From Cetobacterium somerae ATCC BAA-474 (GTDB lineage: Bacteria; Fusobacteriota; Fusobacteriia; Fusobacteriales; Fusobacteriaceae), in assembly GCF_000479045.1 (NCBI RefSeq), contig NZ_KI518170.1:28879-92878 (forward strand): 64,000 nucleotides of DNA. The letters are read 5' to 3'. Numbering within the stretch: the stretch's first letter is position 1; each line of letters opens with the position of its first letter. Under the pieces are notes generated by a model. It searched no databases and had not been told where the DNA came from. It saw only the letters and a list, made by a program, of their open reading frames with translations. Below, piece by piece: positions 56,054 through 64,000 of this stretch. The translations under genes were made by a program, and so were the position numbers.

Positions 56054-57586
56054 CTATATTTTTAATTTGCCCACATTCTCTTCTACTTTTTCCACTATCT
56101 TATTAGTTTTAATTAGTTCTTCTACTTTTTCTATATCAATATACATAACTCTATCTTTATCATAATATTCGACTATTTCTCTCACTAATGTATGGGCTTC
56201 ATTTGTTCCTTTACCTAATCTTTTTACATCTCTCAAATCAATACCTTGACATGCTGCTAAAATTTCCATTGCAATTACTTTTCTAACATTTCCTAAAATT
56301 TCATTGGCTTTTCTAGCAGCTATAGTTCCCATAGATACATGATCCTCTTGATTAGCTGAAGATGGTATTGAATCAACAGATGCAGGATGAGCTAAAACCT
56401 TATTTTCTGAAACCAAAGAAGCTGCACTATATTGAACAATCATAAATCCTGAGTTAACTCCTCCATTTTCAACTAAAAATGCTGGTAATCCATTATTTAA
56501 AGATGGATTAACTAATCTTTCTAATCTTCTTTCAGATATATTAGCCATTTCTGCTAAAGCTATTCCTAAAAAATCGAAAGGTAATGCCATCGGTTGTCCA
56601 TGAAAATTTCCTCCAGATAATACTTCATTTTCTGTTGGGAAAATTATAGGATTATCTGTAACTGCATTCATTTCAATCTCAACTTTATCTCTTATATAGT
56701 TTAAAGCATCTTTACTTGCTCCGTGAACTTGAGGTGTACATCTAAGTGCATATGGATCTTGTACTCTCAGCTCTCCTTGCTTTGTTATTGATGTACTATT
56801 TTTTAAGATTTTATTTACATTTTTAGCTGTATTAATTTGTCCTAAATGTCCTCTAACTTCCTGAATTCTTGGATCAAAAGCGCAAATAATTCCATTTAAA
56901 GCTTCCATGGATAAACTTGCTGCTACATCTAAATGCTTCATTAAATTTATTGCATCATACACTGTATGTGCTCCTACAGATGTCATTACCTGCGTTCCAT
57001 TAATAAGAGCTAGCCCTTCCTTAGAAGATAAACTCTTAATAGACTTAATCTTTGCTTTTTTTAAGGCTTCTTCTCCAGTATATAATTCTCCTTTATAGTA
57101 AGCCTTTCCTAATCCTAACATAACTAAAACCATATGAGATAATGGTGCTAAATCTCCTGATGCACCTAGTGATCCTTTTTCTGGTATATATGGTGTTACA
57201 CCTTTATTTATCATTTCCACTAATAAATCTAAAACTTTTTGACGTATTCCTGAATGACCTTGAATCAAATTATTTACTCTTAAAAGCATTATTCCTCTAA
57301 CTTGATCTATTGGTAATGGGTTTCCTACACCACATGCATGGCTTATTATTAAATTTCGTTGTAAAGTTGCAGTTTCCTCTTTGGAAATTATACTATCTGA
57401 AAATTTTCCAAATCCTGTTGTTATTCCATAAGATATTTTTCCTTCCTCTACATAATCATCAACTAATTTTCTAGCTATAGCAACCTTTTCTTTAGCTTCC
57501 TCTGAAATTTTTACCTCGTACCCATTTCTTGTAACATTAATTAAATCCTCTAAAGTTAGTTTTTTGTTTCCTATTAGTAGTTCCAA
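56054..57586 (-). CDS. hutH: Histidine ammonia-lyase HutH
   Basis: Deaminates histidine to urocanate. The MIO cofactor triad Ala-Ser-Gly lies at residues 142-144 in GSLGASGDLAPLSHM, matching the Pseudomonas enzyme position. Other motifs are YGITTGFG, NGTQVMTSVG and GNFHGQPMALPFD. The 510 residues are normal. The start is TTG, with GGAGG about ten bases upstream. Second gene of the hut operon, 18 bases after the transporter gene. Confidence 0.96.
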   Translation of the reverse strand: MELLIGNKKLTLEDLINVTRNGYEVKISEEAKEKVAIARKLVDDYVEEGKISYGITTGFGKFSDSIISKEETATLQRNLIISHACGVGNPLPIDQVRGIMLLRVNNLIQGHSGIRQKVLDLLVEMINKGVTPYIPEKGSLGASGDLAPLSHMVLVMLGLGKAYYKGELYTGEEALKKAKIKSIKSLSSKEGLALINGTQVMTSVGAHTVYDAINLMKHLDVAASLSMEALNGIICAFDPRIQEVRGHLGQINTAKNVNKILKNSTSITKQGELRVQDPYALRCTPQVHGASKDALNYIRDKVEIEMNAVTDNPIIFPTENEVLSGGNFHGQPMALPFDFLGIALAEMANISERRLERLVNPSLNNGLPAFLVENGGVNSGFMIVQYSAASLVSENKVLAHPASVDSIPSSANQEDHVSMGTIAARKANEILGNVRKVIAMEILAACQGIDLRDVKRLGKGTNEAHTLVREIVEYYDKDRVMYIDIEKVEELIKTNKIVEKVEENVGKLKI

Positions 57587-57604
57587 ATCAATCCTGCCTC
57601 CTTT

Positions 57605-58903
57605 TTAGAATAATACTCCACCAATAACACCTGCTATTATAAGAGGAATGTTATAGTGTATAAATGTTGGAATACAAGTATCCCTTATATGATCATGCTG
57701 TCCGTCAGCATTTAATCCAGCTGTTGGTCCTAATGTTGAGTCTGATGCAGGGGATCCTGCGTCTCCTAAAGCTCCTGCACATGCTATTAAGACAATAGTT
57801 CCTAATGGAGATATTCCTAACTCTATACATAAAGGAACGTATATAGCTGCTAAAATTGGAATTGTACCAAAAGATGTTCCTATTCCCATAGTTACAAAAA
57901 GTCCAACTAATAGCATCACAAATGACCCCATTAATTTACTTCCACCCACAACACCTACAACACCTTGTACTAAAGGTGCTATTGCCCCAGTCTCTCTGAT
58001 AACACTTCCATATCCTGCTGCAACCAGCATAATAAATGCTATCAATCCCATAATTCCAATTCCACCACTTATTAATCCATCTATTTCATTCCATCTAATA
58101 ACTTTTGTAGCTAACATAAATCCTATTGCCACAATAGCTCCTAAAGGAAGTGATCCTGTATAAAGTTGTATACCAAAAGCTATAATTGCTGATATTAAAG
58201 TATACCAATGCTTAAGTTCCATTTTTTCTGGAATATCTTCATGTACTCCACCTATTGATAATTCTTTATAATCTCTTGGTTTACTGTAACTTATAAATAC
58301 AGCTATTAACAATCCAGCTAACATAGCAATTCCTAAAATCCAAGTTGCTTTCCAAACTTGGCTTAACTCTATATTCATACCATTACTAACAATTTGATCT
58401 CTAATTATTCCATGGAAAATTAATCCAAATCCTACAGGAAGAACTATATACGGCATTTTTAATCCAAATGTCAGAGAACATGCCATAGCTCTTCTATCCA
58501 TTTTTAATTCATCCATTAATTTCAATAAAGGTGGAATTAATATTGGAATAAAAGCTATATGAACAGGAATTAAATTTTGAGAAAAACAAGCTATTACAGC
58601 AATAATTAATGCTAATATCCATTTTTTTCCACTAACTACTTTAGATATTTTCTTAGATAAAAGAGCAGCTACTCCTGTACTATTGATTGCTACAGCTAAT
58701 GTACCTAAAAGAATATAGCTAAGTGCTGTTTCAGAGTTACCTCCCATTCCACCTATTAAAGTTTTCATAGTTTCGTTTATACCTATTCCTGAAGTTGCCC
58801 CTGCTACCAAAGCTGCCACTAATATTGCTAGAATTACATTTAATTTTAATAAACTTAGTACAATCATAGTAGTAACTGATAATATCACTGGATTAAAAAT
58901 CAT
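57605..58903 (-). CDS. YuiF/NhaC-like transporter, probable histidine permease
   Basis: Inner-membrane protein of about 11-12 helices (432 residues) of the Na+/H+ antiporter superfamily. Hydrophobic GGMGGNSETALSYILLGTLAVAINSTG and GTSFGTIPILAAIY and GDAGSPASDSTLGPTAGL segments match the YuiF-type family, some members of which are linked to histidine uptake. As first gene of the hut operon, histidine import is the likeliest role (inference); plain cation antiport is an alternative. GGGAGGG precedes the ATG. Confidence 0.82.
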   Translation of the reverse strand: MIFNPVILSVTTMIVLSLLKLNVILAILVAALVAGATSGIGINETMKTLIGGMGGNSETALSYILLGTLAVAINSTGVAALLSKKISKVVSGKKWILALIIAVIACFSQNLIPVHIAFIPILIPPLLKLMDELKMDRRAMACSLTFGLKMPYIVLPVGFGLIFHGIIRDQIVSNGMNIELSQVWKATWILGIAMLAGLLIAVFISYSKPRDYKELSIGGVHEDIPEKMELKHWYTLISAIIAFGIQLYTGSLPLGAIVAIGFMLATKVIRWNEIDGLISGGIGIMGLIAFIMLVAAGYGSVIRETGAIAPLVQGVVGVVGGSKLMGSFVMLLVGLFVTMGIGTSFGTIPILAAIYVPLCIELGISPLGTIVLIACAGALGDAGSPASDSTLGPTAGLNADGQHDHIRDTCIPTFIHYNIPLIIAGVIGGVLF

Positions 58904-58944
58904 ATGGCCCTCCCTTTACTTTTTTATTTTCTTAAGTGGTACTT

Positions 58945-58973
58945 ATATTACCTCACAGATATTTTGAAGTCAA
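58945..58973 (-). promoter_or_regulatory. Sigma-70 promoter of the hut operon
   Basis: On the minus strand TTGACT (58968-58973) and TAATAT (58945-58950) with a 17-base spacer, about 42 bases before the transporter start. No HutP- or HutC-like regulator is encoded nearby. Confidence 0.65.
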
Positions 58974-59011
58974 TAGCTATATATAAATTTATTTATATTA
59001 ATAGTTTAAAT

Positions 59012-59060
59012 AAAAAAGCCATAAGATTAATTTTTTTAAATTAATTTTATGGCTTTTTAT
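59012..59060. terminator. Terminator of hydEGF
   Basis: AAAAAGCCATAAGATTAATTT pairs with its near-complement ending in ATGGCTTTTT. Strong stem, with T-runs on both strands; 16 bases after the hydF stop. Confidence 0.88.
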
Positions 59061-59075
59061 TTTTATAAATATTTT

Positions 59076-60263
59076 TTATTTAAAAATCTCTAAAGATTTA
59101 TCTAAAATTCCAGTTACCTCAGCTATAACTAATCCATAATTTGTTATTGGAACATTTAATAACATTGATTCATCTATTCTACTTTGCATATGTTTTTTAT
59201 TTATCATACAAGCTCCACAGTGAATAACCAAAGCATATTTTGATAAGTCTTCTGGGAAATCTTTTCCTCCTACAAAAGTAAATTCAATCTCTTTTCCAGT
59301 ATAATTTTTTACAAGTTTTGGAATTTTTACTCTACCAATATCTTCATGAGAAGTATTGTGAGTGCAAGTTTCTGCAATTAATATCTTATCTCCATGATTT
59401 AAAGATTTAAGTTTTTTTACACCTCTAACTAAATCATTTAAATCTCCTTTTTGTCTAGCAAAAAGTATTGAAAAACTTGTTAACTTAGCTCTATTATTTA
59501 AAATTTTATCAACATTTTTAAAGGCTTGAGAATCTGTTACAACTAAATCAATGTCTTTAATATCCTCTAAAGCACTTTCTAATTCAGTATCTCTTACCAC
59601 ATAACTTTTTATTCCATGGTCAAGACACTCTCTTATAAGTTGGACTTGAGGTAGTATTAGTCTTCCTTTAGGAGCTTCAGAATCTACAGGTACAACCATT
59701 AAAACTTTTCCATTATAAGGAACCAAATCTCCTAAAAGTTTTGGTTCCTCTTTTTCTTTAATTATCTCTTTTAAAATATTTTCTTTTAACATTAAAATAG
59801 AATCTCTATTTTTTGTTGAAGCAAATATTGCTCTTGGAAATATCTTTTTTATAACATCTTTTTCATTTTCAGTTAAAAGATCATCTTTATTTATAACAAA
59901 TAAAAATGGTATATTATATTTTTTAAATTGAATTTCCTGATCTTTATAGAATGCCATATCAATCTTCGTTGCATCCATAACTAAAATGGCAAAATCAGTT
60001 CGTTTTAATTCCTCTAAAGTTTTTTTCACTCTTAACTTTCCAAGAGGTGTATTATCCTCTAGTCCAGCAGTATCTATGAATAATACTGGTCCAAATGGTA
60101 AAAATTCCATAGCTTTTACTACAGAATCAGTTGTAGTTCCTTCAATTTCTGAAACTATCGCTATATTTTGCTCTGTAATAGCATTTAAAAGAGATGATTT
60201 TCCAGAGTTAGTTTTTCCAAAAATCCCTATATGTAATCTATTTGAATTTGGGGTATTTTTCAT
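59076..60263 (-). CDS. hydF: [FeFe]-hydrogenase maturation GTPase HydF
   Basis: Scaffold protein that carries the 2Fe precursor to the hydrogenase. The N-terminal GTPase domain has GKTNSGKSSL (15-24), DTAGLED (switch II) and NKDD. The C-terminal cluster domain keeps the ligands CTHNTSHED and HCGACM, the known C-x-H plus H-C-x2-C pattern of HydF. The 395 residues are normal. Last gene of hydE-hydG-hydF, nine bases after hydG. Confidence 0.95.
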   Translation of the reverse strand: MKNTPNSNRLHIGIFGKTNSGKSSLLNAITEQNIAIVSEIEGTTTDSVVKAMEFLPFGPVLFIDTAGLEDNTPLGKLRVKKTLEELKRTDFAILVMDATKIDMAFYKDQEIQFKKYNIPFLFVINKDDLLTENEKDVIKKIFPRAIFASTKNRDSILMLKENILKEIIKEKEEPKLLGDLVPYNGKVLMVVPVDSEAPKGRLILPQVQLIRECLDHGIKSYVVRDTELESALEDIKDIDLVVTDSQAFKNVDKILNNRAKLTSFSILFARQKGDLNDLVRGVKKLKSLNHGDKILIAETCTHNTSHEDIGRVKIPKLVKNYTGKEIEFTFVGGKDFPEDLSKYALVIHCGACMINKKHMQSRIDESMLLNVPITNYGLVIAEVTGILDKSLEIFK

Positions 60264-60272
60264 AATTTCCTC

Positions 60273-61664
60273 CTAAAGATACAAATCTCTCTCTCCATTT
60301 TTTATTTTTTCTAATTTTTCTAAAGTTAATATTTTAATATCTTCTCTTTTTATATTTTCTATCTCTCTTGCTATAACTTTTTCAACTTTTTCTGTTAATT
60401 CTAAATCTCCATAATCCATAGCATATTCCATTAAAGTCAATAATGCATTTGGCGAGCAAACATTTTGAATATTTCCACTTTTAGCTAATTGCATAAATCT
60501 ATCCCCTGTTCTTCCCATTCTATAGCATGCTGTACAATAACTTGGTATGCAATCTTGATCTAAAAGTTCTTTTAATACCTCTAAAGGTGTTCTGTGATCA
60601 GCTAATTCAAATTGTGTCTGAGTTTTACCTTCTTCTCTGTCTGTATATCCTCCAACATCAGCAGAAGAACCTGCACTTATTTGAGAAATTCCATATTTTA
60701 TTAACTCTCTTCTTAACTCAGCAGTTTCTCTCGTTGAAAGAATCATTCCAGTAAATGGAACAGCTAATCTTATTATAGCCACAATATTTCTAAATGTATC
60801 ATCATCTATTTGATGAGGATACTCATCTAAACTCATTCCCTCAGCTTTTTTTATTCTAGGTACAGATATTGTATGGAAGCCCACTCCGTAATGCTTTTCT
60901 AAATATTCATTATGCATCATTAACGCTATAATTTCATATTTATAATCTGCTAATCCAAAAAGAACTCCTGCACCAACATCATCTATTCCACCTTCCATTG
61001 CTCTATTAAAAGCAGTTAAATGATATTCATAATCTCCTTTTAGAGATTTAGGATGAACTCTCTCATAGGTTGGCTTATGATATGTTTCTTGAAATAAAAT
61101 ATATGTCCCTATTTCAGCATCTTTTAATTTTTTATAATTTTCAACTGTTGTTGCTGCAATATTTACATTTATTCTTCTTATAGAACCATTTTCAAATTTA
61201 GTTGTATAAACTGCATCAATAGCTTCTAGCACATAATCAATAGGTACATTTACAGGATCTTCTCCTAATTCTAAAGCAAGTCTTTTATGTCCCATTTTCT
61301 CCAATAATTTAACTTCATTTTGAATTTGTTCTCTAGTTAGTTTTTTTCTTGGGAATTTATTATCTCTTTTATATCCGCAGTATGTACAGTTATTTACGCA
61401 ATAATCACTTACATAAAGAGGTGCAAAAACAACTATTCTATTTCCATAAATCGATTTTTTTAACTCTCCTGCAATTTCATAAAGTCTTTTCTTTTGATTT
61501 TCATCTTTTATCTGTAAAAGAGATGCAACCTCTTTATGTGTTAATCCCTCTTTATTACTGGCTTTATCTAATATTCTATCTATCTCTTTATAATCTGTTA
61601 TTTTAGATTCTTCTAATAATTTTTCTATATACTCTTGATCAATAAAATTTATTTTCTTTTCCAT
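60273..61664 (-). CDS. hydG: [FeFe]-hydrogenase maturation radical SAM protein HydG
   Basis: Cleaves tyrosine to make the CO and CN ligands of the H-cluster. The radical SAM motif is CVNNCTYCGYKRDN, and the C-terminal second cluster motif is YCTACYRMGRTGDRFM. The body has ThiH-like features such as LYVSDYCVNNC and TYHKPTYERVHP. The 463 residues match. It overlaps the end of hydE by 16 bases. Confidence 0.95.
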   Translation of the reverse strand: MEKKINFIDQEYIEKLLEESKITDYKEIDRILDKASNKEGLTHKEVASLLQIKDENQKKRLYEIAGELKKSIYGNRIVVFAPLYVSDYCVNNCTYCGYKRDNKFPRKKLTREQIQNEVKLLEKMGHKRLALELGEDPVNVPIDYVLEAIDAVYTTKFENGSIRRINVNIAATTVENYKKLKDAEIGTYILFQETYHKPTYERVHPKSLKGDYEYHLTAFNRAMEGGIDDVGAGVLFGLADYKYEIIALMMHNEYLEKHYGVGFHTISVPRIKKAEGMSLDEYPHQIDDDTFRNIVAIIRLAVPFTGMILSTRETAELRRELIKYGISQISAGSSADVGGYTDREEGKTQTQFELADHRTPLEVLKELLDQDCIPSYCTACYRMGRTGDRFMQLAKSGNIQNVCSPNALLTLMEYAMDYGDLELTEKVEKVIAREIENIKREDIKILTLEKLEKIKNGERDLYL

Positions 61665-62695
61665 CTGACATTATCTCCTCTTGTTAGTACTGGCTGAAAA
61701 CCAGCTTCTAAAATGCTATTTTCAATCTTTAGTTTCTCTTCTGCCGATTCTTTACCTAAAAAGACTTTTCCATTGTATAAAGCATATTTTTTTCTGCATT
61801 CCATTGGAGAAAGATTTGGCATAATTACATTAGCTCCCGCTTTAAATCCTTTCTCTCTTCCCTTAGGATCTATTGTTCCCAAAGCAGTTGTTGCTGGTAA
61901 TAATACATCTGGTAAAAGAAGCCTTATTATTGCAAGTAAAGTAATTGTATCGTAAGCAGTTCCTCCATTTTCATTTTTCAAAGGAGTATCTTCATGTGGA
62001 ATAAATGGTCCTATTCCTACCATATGCGGTTTAAGTTTTTTTAAAAAAATTAAATCTTTAGCATAATCTGTTAGTTTTAAACCTGGTAATCCTATTAAAA
62101 ATCCACTTCCCACTTGATATCCGATTTCTTTAAGATATTCTAAACATTTTTTTCTATTATCTAAAGACATATTTGGATGAAGCTCTTTATAAAGTTTCTC
62201 ATTTACTGTTTCATGTCTCAATAAATATCTATCTGCTCCTGCTTCATATAATCTTTTAAAAGATTCTTCTCCTCTTTCTCCAAGAGAAAGAGTAATAGCT
62301 ATGTCTGAGTATTTACCTTTTAAAGTTTTTATTATACTTTCTAAAAGCTCATCAGAAAAATAACTATCTTCTCCACCTTGAAAAACAAAAGTTCTGTATC
62401 CTAATGAATAACCTCTATAACAACACTCTAAGATTTCTTCTTTAGATAATCTATATCTACTAGCTTTTTTATTAGAAGCTCTAATACCACAATAAAAACA
62501 ATCACATTTGCATATATTAGAAATTTCTATTAATCCTCTAAAAAAAACAGTATTTCCATAATATTGTTTTCTTACCTCATATGCTTTATCTATTAAATAA
62601 TCTCTATCTTCTTCTGTTAGATTAGTAAGTAACACTTCTAACTCTTCTTGTGATAAATCATTTTTAATAGATAATTTATCTATTAAATACCTCAT
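61649..62695 (-). CDS. hydE: [FeFe]-hydrogenase maturation radical SAM protein HydE
   Basis: Radical SAM enzyme acting on the cysteine-derived precursor for the dithiomethylamine bridge of the H-cluster. The cluster motif is ISNICKCDCFYCGIRASN with C-x3-C-x2-C, and the later part shows GYQVGSGFLIGLPG and GPFIPHEDTPLKN, typical of HydE/BioB-like proteins. The 348 residues are normal. GGAGGTGAAGG precedes the ATG. First gene of hydE-hydG-hydF. Confidence 0.94.
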   Translation of the reverse strand: MRYLIDKLSIKNDLSQEELEVLLTNLTEEDRDYLIDKAYEVRKQYYGNTVFFRGLIEISNICKCDCFYCGIRASNKKASRYRLSKEEILECCYRGYSLGYRTFVFQGGEDSYFSDELLESIIKTLKGKYSDIAITLSLGERGEESFKRLYEAGADRYLLRHETVNEKLYKELHPNMSLDNRKKCLEYLKEIGYQVGSGFLIGLPGLKLTDYAKDLIFLKKLKPHMVGIGPFIPHEDTPLKNENGGTAYDTITLLAIIRLLLPDVLLPATTALGTIDPKGREKGFKAGANVIMPNLSPMECRKKYALYNGKVFLGKESAEEKLKIENSILEAGFQPVLTRGDNVRWKRK

Positions 62696-62725
62696 CCTTC
62701 ACCTCCAAAAGTATATAACACACCA

Positions 62726-62755
62726 ATTATATACCCTTTTTGTCCAGAAAGACAA
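62726..62755 (-). promoter_or_regulatory. Promoter of hydEGF with an overlapping inverted repeat
   Basis: On the minus strand TTGTCT (62750-62755), 18 bases, TATAAT (62726-62731). The inverted repeat TTGTC-6-GACAA (62740-62755) overlaps the -35 region and could be an operator. Confidence 0.6.
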
Positions 62756-62770
62756 GTTTATTTTTACTTT

Positions 62771-63751
62771 TTATAATAATGGAATATTTTTAGCTTTACA
62801 CTCTTCTATTACTTCTTGTGGCCATAAAGAAGCCTGAACTTCACCAATATGTAATTTATCTAAGAAAAATAGACATAATCTTGATTGCCCAATTCCACCA
62901 CCTATTGTGTACGGTAACTCTCCTGCTAAAAGTTTTTTATGGAACTCTAACTCTTTTCTTCCCTCAGCTCCTGCTATCTCTAGCTGTTTAGCTAACGATT
63001 CCTCTGATACACGAATTCCCATTGATGATAGTTCCAAACCTATTTTTAATGGTTCATAATATACAATTATATCTCCATTTAAATCCCAATCATCATAATC
63101 TGGTGCTCTTCCATCATGTTTCTCTCCTGATTCTAAAACTTTTCCTATTTCACTTATAAATATTGCTCCATATCTTTTTGCATGTTCATGTTCTCTCTCT
63201 TTTGGAGTTAATTCTGGATAAAGTTTTTCTAACTCTTGAGATGTTATAAATGTTATCTCTTCAGGTAATTTCTTTGAAAGTTGAGGGTAAATATTTCTAA
63301 TATAACTTTCTGTATCTTTTAATGAACTATATATTTTTTTTACAGTTTCTTGTAAAGTTTCAGTTGTTCTATCATCCTTTTCTAAAACTTTTTCCCAGTC
63401 CCATTGATCTACATAATAAGAATGAATTGGACTTAAATCTTCATCTCTTCTGATTGCGTTCATATCTGTATAAAGACCTTTTCCAGAGTCAAAACCATAT
63501 TTATGAAGAGCCATTCTTTTCCATTTTGCTAAAGAGTGAACTATTACTGCATCTTGTTTACACTTTGTATCAAAAGCTACTGCTCTTTCGATACCGTTTA
63601 AATCATCATTTAAACCACTTTCAGGTGTTACGAATAAAGGTGCTGAAACTCTTGTTAAATCAAGTTTTTTAGCTAAATCTCTTTCAAAGAAATCCTTTAC
63701 TTCTTTAATTGCAATCTCTGTTTCCATGATATCTAACTTTGTCTTATACAT
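62771..63751 (-). CDS. asnA: Aspartate-ammonia ligase AsnA
   Basis: Ammonia-dependent asparagine synthetase, a class II aminoacyl-tRNA-synthetase-like fold that makes asparagine from aspartate, ATP and ammonia. Motifs seen: [67 protein letters not shown] and the late [23 protein letters not shown]. The 326 residues (from the ATG at 63751, with GGAGG nine bases before it) match the family; the frame extends 51 bases upstream through the leader hairpin. Monocistronic. Confidence 0.94.
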   Translation of the reverse strand: MYKTKLDIMETEIAIKEVKDFFERDLAKKLDLTRVSAPLFVTPESGLNDDLNGIERAVAFDTKCKQDAVIVHSLAKWKRMALHKYGFDSGKGLYTDMNAIRRDEDLSPIHSYYVDQWDWEKVLEKDDRTTETLQETVKKIYSSLKDTESYIRNIYPQLSKKLPEEITFITSQELEKLYPELTPKEREHEHAKRYGAIFISEIGKVLESGEKHDGRAPDYDDWDLNGDIIVYYEPLKIGLELSSMGIRVSEESLAKQLEIAGAEGRKELEFHKKLLAGELPYTIGGGIGQSRLCLFFLDKLHIGEVQASLWPQEVIEECKAKNIPLL

Positions 63752-63780
63752 AATACTACCTCCAATTTTTTTATAAAAAT

Positions 63781-63822
63781 AAAAAACTCTTAACATCTCC
63801 ATTAGCGGAAATAGTTAAGAGT
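63781..63822 (-). terminator. Strong hairpin and U-run in the asnA leader
   Basis: On the minus strand ACTCTTAAC pairs with GTTAAGAGT, and an inner ATTTCC pairs with GGAGAT around a six-base loop. Six T follow at once. This is a complete intrinsic terminator only about 30 bases before the asnA start. It either ends an upstream transcript or attenuates asnA. Confidence 0.8.
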
Positions 63823-64000
63823 TCTAATTTAATATTATATAATACACCTACTTAAAGATGTACCTAAATAAATTTACTTTAAACAAATAAATCTACCTAA
63901 TTAAATTTAAATTCTTTTTTATTTCGAGATAACGGAAATTATTCATCACAAATTTCAATAAATTATTATTGTTATTATTGTTATTATTATTACAATTATA
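63823..64000. other. AT-rich region upstream of asnA, no gene seen
   Basis: No coding frame, tRNA or known riboswitch was recognised. On the minus strand it holds three AGGT-containing repeats (about 63848-63900), a TATAAT (63836-63841) that could be the asnA -10 with a weak -35, and an ATTTCC/GAAAT hairpin (about 63920-63938) whose TTTCCG recurs in the asnA leader hairpin. Positions 63961-63992 are a (TTATTG/TTA) simple repeat. Confidence 0.45.

Noticed and set aside
63781..63960. T-box riboswitch upstream of asnA
   Set aside because: No T-box core sequence (TGGNACCGCG type) and no long leader with a specifier stem could be found.
63961..63992. CRISPR-like or telomere-like repeat
   Set aside because: It is a simple trinucleotide/hexanucleotide AT repeat without spacers.

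Overview
The window is AT-rich (roughly 30% G+C by eye) and gene-dense. Every call here comes from reading the sequence; no database was searched. The gene set suggests a Gram-negative anaerobic fermenter of the Fusobacteriota, with Cetobacterium or Fusobacterium relatives most likely (inference). Supporting points are lipoprotein and outer-membrane-protein signals, a minCDE operon, an [FeFe]-hydrogenase with all three maturases, histidine degradation through glutamate formiminotransferase, PTS-dependent dihydroxyacetone kinase, many GGAGG ribosome sites, and TTGACA/TATAAT promoters with 17-bp spacers. I saw no tRNA, rRNA, insertion sequence, prophage or CRISPR array. No gene-free stretch exceeds 300 bases.

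Layout. 1-5,000 (+): a complete five-gene peptide-type ABC importer. 5,000-6,750 (-): a lipoprotein flavin reductase of the fumarate-reductase superfamily, with its own promoter and a perfect inverted repeat. 6,800-16,030 (-): a Pel-type exopolysaccharide operon (GH114 hydrolase, PelD, PelA-like deacetylase, PelE, PelF, PelG, outer-membrane barrel). A cysteine-rich ferredoxin and a DMT exporter lie just upstream. 18,280-20,050 (-): minC-minD-minE. 20,230-23,950 (-): a very large exported beta-galactosidase. 24,080-25,720 (-): a BCCT transporter. 25,840-27,360 (-): an unknown protein, a DUF1858 protein and a small sirohaem-reductase-like protein. 27,490-29,500 (-): dhaK-dhaL-dhaM. 29,940-36,210: a sugar block with an MsmX-type ATPase, galM and a ROK regulator (-), then galK and galT (+). 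36,240-41,560: a GIY-YIG protein, a TSUP permease, an M42 peptidase, a peptide-binding lipoprotein and a membrane-anchored esterase. 41,660-42,970 (-): a glycine-zipper lipoprotein, a TSCPD protein, an Rrf2 regulator and a small membrane protein. 43,150-48,700 (+): an unusual group of a coiled-coil protein, a helix-hairpin-helix/sigma-region-4-like protein and a RelE-like/UvrD helicase/TPR-like protein. 48,700-50,630 (+): an [FeFe]-hydrogenase whose start overlaps the helicase stop. 50,700-53,150: a DUF4403 protein and a Gfo/Idh/MocA oxidoreductase. 53,230-58,900 (-): a histidine utilisation operon without urocanase. 59,080-62,700 (-): hydE-hydG-hydF. 62,770-63,750 (-): asnA behind a strong leader hairpin.

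How the genes fit together. HydE, HydG and HydF build the H-cluster for the hydrogenase about 9 kb away. The exported beta-galactosidase could release galactose for GalM, GalK and GalT under the ROK regulator. The hut operon turns histidine into glutamate and one-carbon folate units, provided urocanase is encoded elsewhere. The dipeptide importer, orphan peptide-binding protein and M42 peptidase fit an amino-acid-fermenting lifestyle. The two most original stretches are the Pel locus, where PelG is fused to a lipobox and a repeat-rich tail while PelB and PelC are absent, and the 43-48.7 kb helicase group.
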